From Proteles cristata cristata (lineage: Eukaryota; Chordata; Mammalia; Carnivora; Hyaenidae): DNA of 64,000 bases. The stretch spans positions 248,001 to 312,000 of the forward strand of contig JAESUZ010000962.1 in NCBI GenBank assembly GCA_017311185.1, in the 5' to 3' direction. This document shows positions 60,319 to 64,000 of the stretch, piece by piece. The notes under the pieces were generated by a model. The model searched no databases. It was not told the origin of the DNA and was given only the letters and a program-made list of their open reading frames with translations. Both the position numbers and the translations under genes were made by a program. How positions within the stretch are numbered: position 1 is the first letter of the stretch; every line of letters begins with the position of its first letter.

Positions 60319-63300
60319 AATGAGGTATATATGTCACCTGAACTTAGGAGAAGGGGTCTGTGTCTGAGGCTTCAAAGAGAAGGAATGAGGTTCACTGGAA
60401 GATGATAAAGAATAAATGTTTGGTAAACAATGTTTGCAGAGGTGGTGGAGGGAGCAGAGGTGGGGGACCACTCAGGCCACTCAGAAACAATGGAATGCAC
60501 AGGACTTTGACTAAACAGGCCTTTCTAGGTTCCTTCCTGTCTAGCGCACCTGGTTCACATCATAACGGAGTTATCTATGGTGACAGCCAGGCCTCCACTT
60601 AAATTCTTTTTAGGCAGTTGAGGGGGTGGTAAAGAGCTTTTCTTGAATCTGCTGGGTTTTGATTGCATTTAACTCTAAATCATCTTCGTGCTAAAGTGGC
60701 CCATTTTAGGGTGGCTGTCCCTGGCTCCTTCATAGACATTATGCCACTTACTCTGAAATACTTTACCATGCACTCCCCTACATAAATAACCACAAAACCA
60801 TCATCACCCTGAAGTAAATTAACACAAATTCTTTCATATCATCTACTACCCAGTTGGTACTCAGAGTTCCTGAAATGTCTCCAAATATATTTTACAGCTA
60901 TTTTTTCAGCCATATGTTTTTAACAGTTGCCTAATATTATCACCAATGGATACACCATGATGGAATTAACCAATTCCCCTAGAGTTAGCTTGAGATTGTC
61001 AAGGAACTTCTTTCTCTGCAAACTTGTTCTTTCAACAAGTGTTTATTGAGTGAAGTGCTGAGTGCCGGAGTTATGGCGTAAAAGTCATTTTCTTGCCTTT
61101 GAGTAGCATGCGGTCGGTGCAAAAGGAGCCTTTATTTCTTCCCCTGAACATTTCTAAATTAGCAGAACGAGGAGAAACGGAATCAAATAGTGAGAACTTG
61201 CATCTTGATATGTATTTTTTTCTTTGGGAGAAAAAGCGTTCTACTGATAATGCCATATTGATAGAAGCAATGCTTCTGACATTTACCCCAACTGAAAATG
61301 ACAATACCCCCTCTCGGGATTTCTCCCTTTCCCCTCCCCATTATTTTGGTATTTCTTTGAGTAGAAAATGATATTGCCTGTTCTTTATTCTTTAATGAAG
61401 CAAAATGGATTTTTCTTTTCAAATCCCCCTGTGCTTACAGGGTCCTTTCCTTTTGTTCTTTTGTCCTGGCTTCCCCCCCTCCCAAGCATTCCTGCCCCTG
61501 GAGACAGAGATCTCTCCACTGCCATGGGAGAGGGAGACCCACTGGGTGGTCCGCAGTCCCCTGCCTGCCACTGTCTCTGTCTCAGCCTGCAGAAAGTGTC
61601 TTTCTGCTTCCACACTCCCATTCCAGGAGCCCCTCGGGGTGATGGGGGTAGGGAGGACTTGTCCTGTCCCAGGGAACGAGAAGAGAGATCAGAGGAAGGG
61701 AAGGGACTGCCCAGCTGGAAGGAGACCTTTGGGTTCAAGCCTCCTCAGGCTGCCTCCTCCGTTTTCTCCTAACGCCCACTTTGCTGTGTTCTCAGAGCAT
61801 CCCACATACCCTGGGTGAGGGATGAGCTTTGCCTTACCCTACCTCTGCTCCTTCTTAGGGCTGTGTCCCTGCCTGGAATGTGCTACCCATTTTCTCCTCC
61901 ACTCCCAGTTTTGCCATCCCTCAAGGCCCAAAACTCAAGCTTTAAAATTTCCCTTCACTTTGGCACTTGGCTCACACCTCAGCCTCTCTCTGTCCCTCCC
62001 CCTCCTCACCACCACCAACCACGAGCTCTCCCAGGGGAGTGGCCTCCTCACTTCCTTCCAGCTCTGGGGGGAGTCACCTGATGATCACTTGCGTGGCGGC
62101 AAGACAACTCAGCATCTTTTTTTTTTAATTTTTTTTTTAATATTTTTATTTATTTCTAGGAGCTAGAGAGAGAGAGACAGCGTGAGCAGGGGAGGGTCAG
62201 TGAGAGAGAGAGACACAGACTTTGAAACAGGCTCCAGGCTCTGAGCTTGCAGTCAGCACAGAGCCCGACGCGGGGCTCGAACCCACGAACCGCGAGATCA
62301 TGACCTAAGCAAAAGTCGGACGCTTAACCTACTAAGCCACCCAGGCGCCCCAAGACAAGTCAGCATCTTGAGGGGAGCCATTCGCTAACTGGATTGCAAG
62401 GGGATGTGGGCAGAGGCCCTGCTGCACAGTACAAACCCAGGATTCTTTCCCGGCAGTCTTGAGGGGATGCAACACTGGCTTCTGGACGGCTGGCTAGAGA
62501 TGTCCCCGTCGGTGTCCATTCTGCCCGTCAAAGGCAGACATGGTGGGGGCAGGTGGCAGACCAGGCCCACAGCAGCTCCCTGGGGTGGGGGATGATCTGA
62601 GGTGTGGAGGAGGCAGGCACTCCTCCTGAACATGATGCGTCAGTGGGACAACTGTTTGCAGATGTGGGCCTGACCCTCAGAGGAGGTGGCAGCTTTGGGA
62701 GCCAGCACGGGGGTGGGGGGTAGAGCTTTGGACCCCGGAGCTGGGCCTCTGCTTCTAGGGAGACAATAAGAGGTCCAAGGGGGAAAATGGTGGTGCAGGA
62801 GATACCCCCATTGAAGAAGGGGAAATGGGGCACTTAGTGAGTGAATGATTTCTGTTGTCATTTTCTCCCCAGTCCCTCCAAGTGCTGGGGCTGCCAAGCA
62901 GTACCTACTCCTGCACAGGGCCTGGGCCAGATGGCTCCCAGCAGCCCTTTCTCTCCCCCTGCTGGTCATGTGATTCAACTAGTGACTCAGGAAAGACAAT
63001 TCCCTACGGAGGGGCTTGATGACCAATTACAACTCTACCCGGTGCACTTCACAGTCTGGGACTCTTCCTGGTCTGGTAGGTTCTGGGCCTGCAGGGAACC
63101 TAAATTTTTCCCTGACCACTGTTACAGTGACTAAGGAATTATCCTTGAGCAGGGCCCCAGGGGGCCACAAATCAGCATTGTGAACTGGGGAGGCGCCTTG
63201 GCCTGCACTGTTTGGACTCTCTGAGCCTAGAGCTTTCTGTAGCTTGATGCCGTGGTGAGGTCCACGGGCCACTTGAGTCTTGTCTCTGGAGCTATAGGCA

Positions 63301-64000
63301 CCAGCTTGTCTGGTTTTCTCACCCGTGACACTAAAAAAGCACAAAGAGCAAGCAGGCCACCCTGCACCCCGCAACTTGCCTCTGCCTTGTGACTGTGCTT
63401 AATATAGGTCAAATGAAAACAGCTCCCAAAATAGACCTCTGAGAAGCAGCTGCGCTTGTGAAATGCTCCACAGAAAGGGAAAAGGTGTGGGTGACAGGGG
63501 AGTGTAGTCCTCCTCAGGTGTTATGTAACCTGGACCTGAAAATTGGGGCCAAATATCTGTGGAGAAAAATCGAGTGTGCCCCCGCCCTTGCCCCGCCCCA
63601 CACCCCACACCTCCCCCCTGGGCCCCCAGGAAGCAGCCCAACCCTTACATGCATCAGGAAGCTCTCAAGAAGCTGGGCAACAAGGTCACCCCTCAAAACA
63701 TCACTCTAGGGAGCTCGGTGAGCACACCAAAGTGGTCACATGACTCCCACCAGAGCTGGCTGGAGGCCCCAGAGTGAGGAGGCAACTCCCCTGGCAAAGC
63801 TGGTGCATGGGCTGGGTTTTGTCTGCCCCAAGTGCTGGGCAGGGGGCTGAGGAGAGCAGGGCCGGCCTGTCTTTGGTCAAGGACAGAAGAAGCCTGAGAA
63901 AGAGGAGAAAATCTGCTGGGTCGCCCCCTCCCTCCACAGGTGCAGCCTCTCTAACCCTCCCCACCTTGCCCCTCCCTCCCCTTCCCCCACTGTCCTCCCT
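60319..64000. other. Intergenic to window end; nothing recognised besides one SINE
   Basis: An L2-like patch near 61030-61070 and pyrimidine-rich sequence at 61860-62000. No exon of PEBP4, the next gene expected by human synteny, was seen. Confidence 0.45.
62119..62351 (-). mobile_element. Young felid SINE, reversed, with target duplication
   Basis: Right end 'gccacccaggcgcccc'. Flanks aagacaactcagcatctt (62101-62118) and aagacaagtcagcatctt (62352-62369) differ at one base. Confidence 0.94.

Noticed and set aside
41000..64000. PEBP4 exons expected by human synteny
   Set aside because: No match to the phosphatidylethanolamine-binding protein fold motifs (such as DPDAPSR) was found; in human the gene starts well beyond this distance.

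Overview
This is a mammalian nuclear genome window, almost certainly from a cat-family carnivore (Felidae or a close feliform). The main evidence is about two dozen tRNA-derived SINEs that share the box 'ggcgcctgggtggctcagt' and end in CT-rich/'aaataaa' tails. That is the felid SINEC type, not the dog one. Carnivore L1 3' ends are also present. There are no bacterial-type operons, CRISPR arrays or viral genomes.

The only intact protein-coding gene is RHOBTB2 (DBC2), on the minus strand. It has nine coding exons between 36158 and 24686, all with canonical GT-AG junctions and matching phases. They join into a 728-residue protein, one residue longer than the 727-residue human form. It is an atypical Rho GTPase domain followed by two BTB domains, and acts as a CUL3 ubiquitin-ligase adaptor. 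A CpG-island promoter with a probable non-coding first exon lies at about 40.17-40.95 kb. The 3' UTR probably runs to about 22.2 kb.

Left edge to about 11 kb: a repeat graveyard of old and younger L1 fragments on both strands, one old LTR-like repeat split by an L1, and many SINEs. 11-18 kb: GC-richer sequence holding at least two degenerate exons of a TRAIL death receptor (TNFRSF10 family) on the plus strand, one cysteine-rich-domain exon at 12.5 kb and the death-domain exon at 17.4 kb. This is where human TNFRSF10B sits, tail-to-tail with RHOBTB2. Both exons are frameshifted, so this copy is called a non-processed pseudogene. 18.4-20.9 kb: a nearly full-length, decayed Tigger-type (pogo/mariner) DNA transposon carrying a SINE. 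22-40.5 kb: RHOBTB2. 41-64 kb: the 5' flank, with no recognised exon, scattered MIR/L2/L1 remnants and SINEs. In human, PEBP4 lies further out on this side; I see no PEBP4 exon here.

I found no previously undescribed molecular system. The observations most worth checking are the TRAIL-receptor relic with two opposite-sign frameshifts, a cluster of upstream start codons predicted in the RHOBTB2 5' leader (one ORF overlapping the main start), and datable nested transposon insertions with visible target-site duplications.
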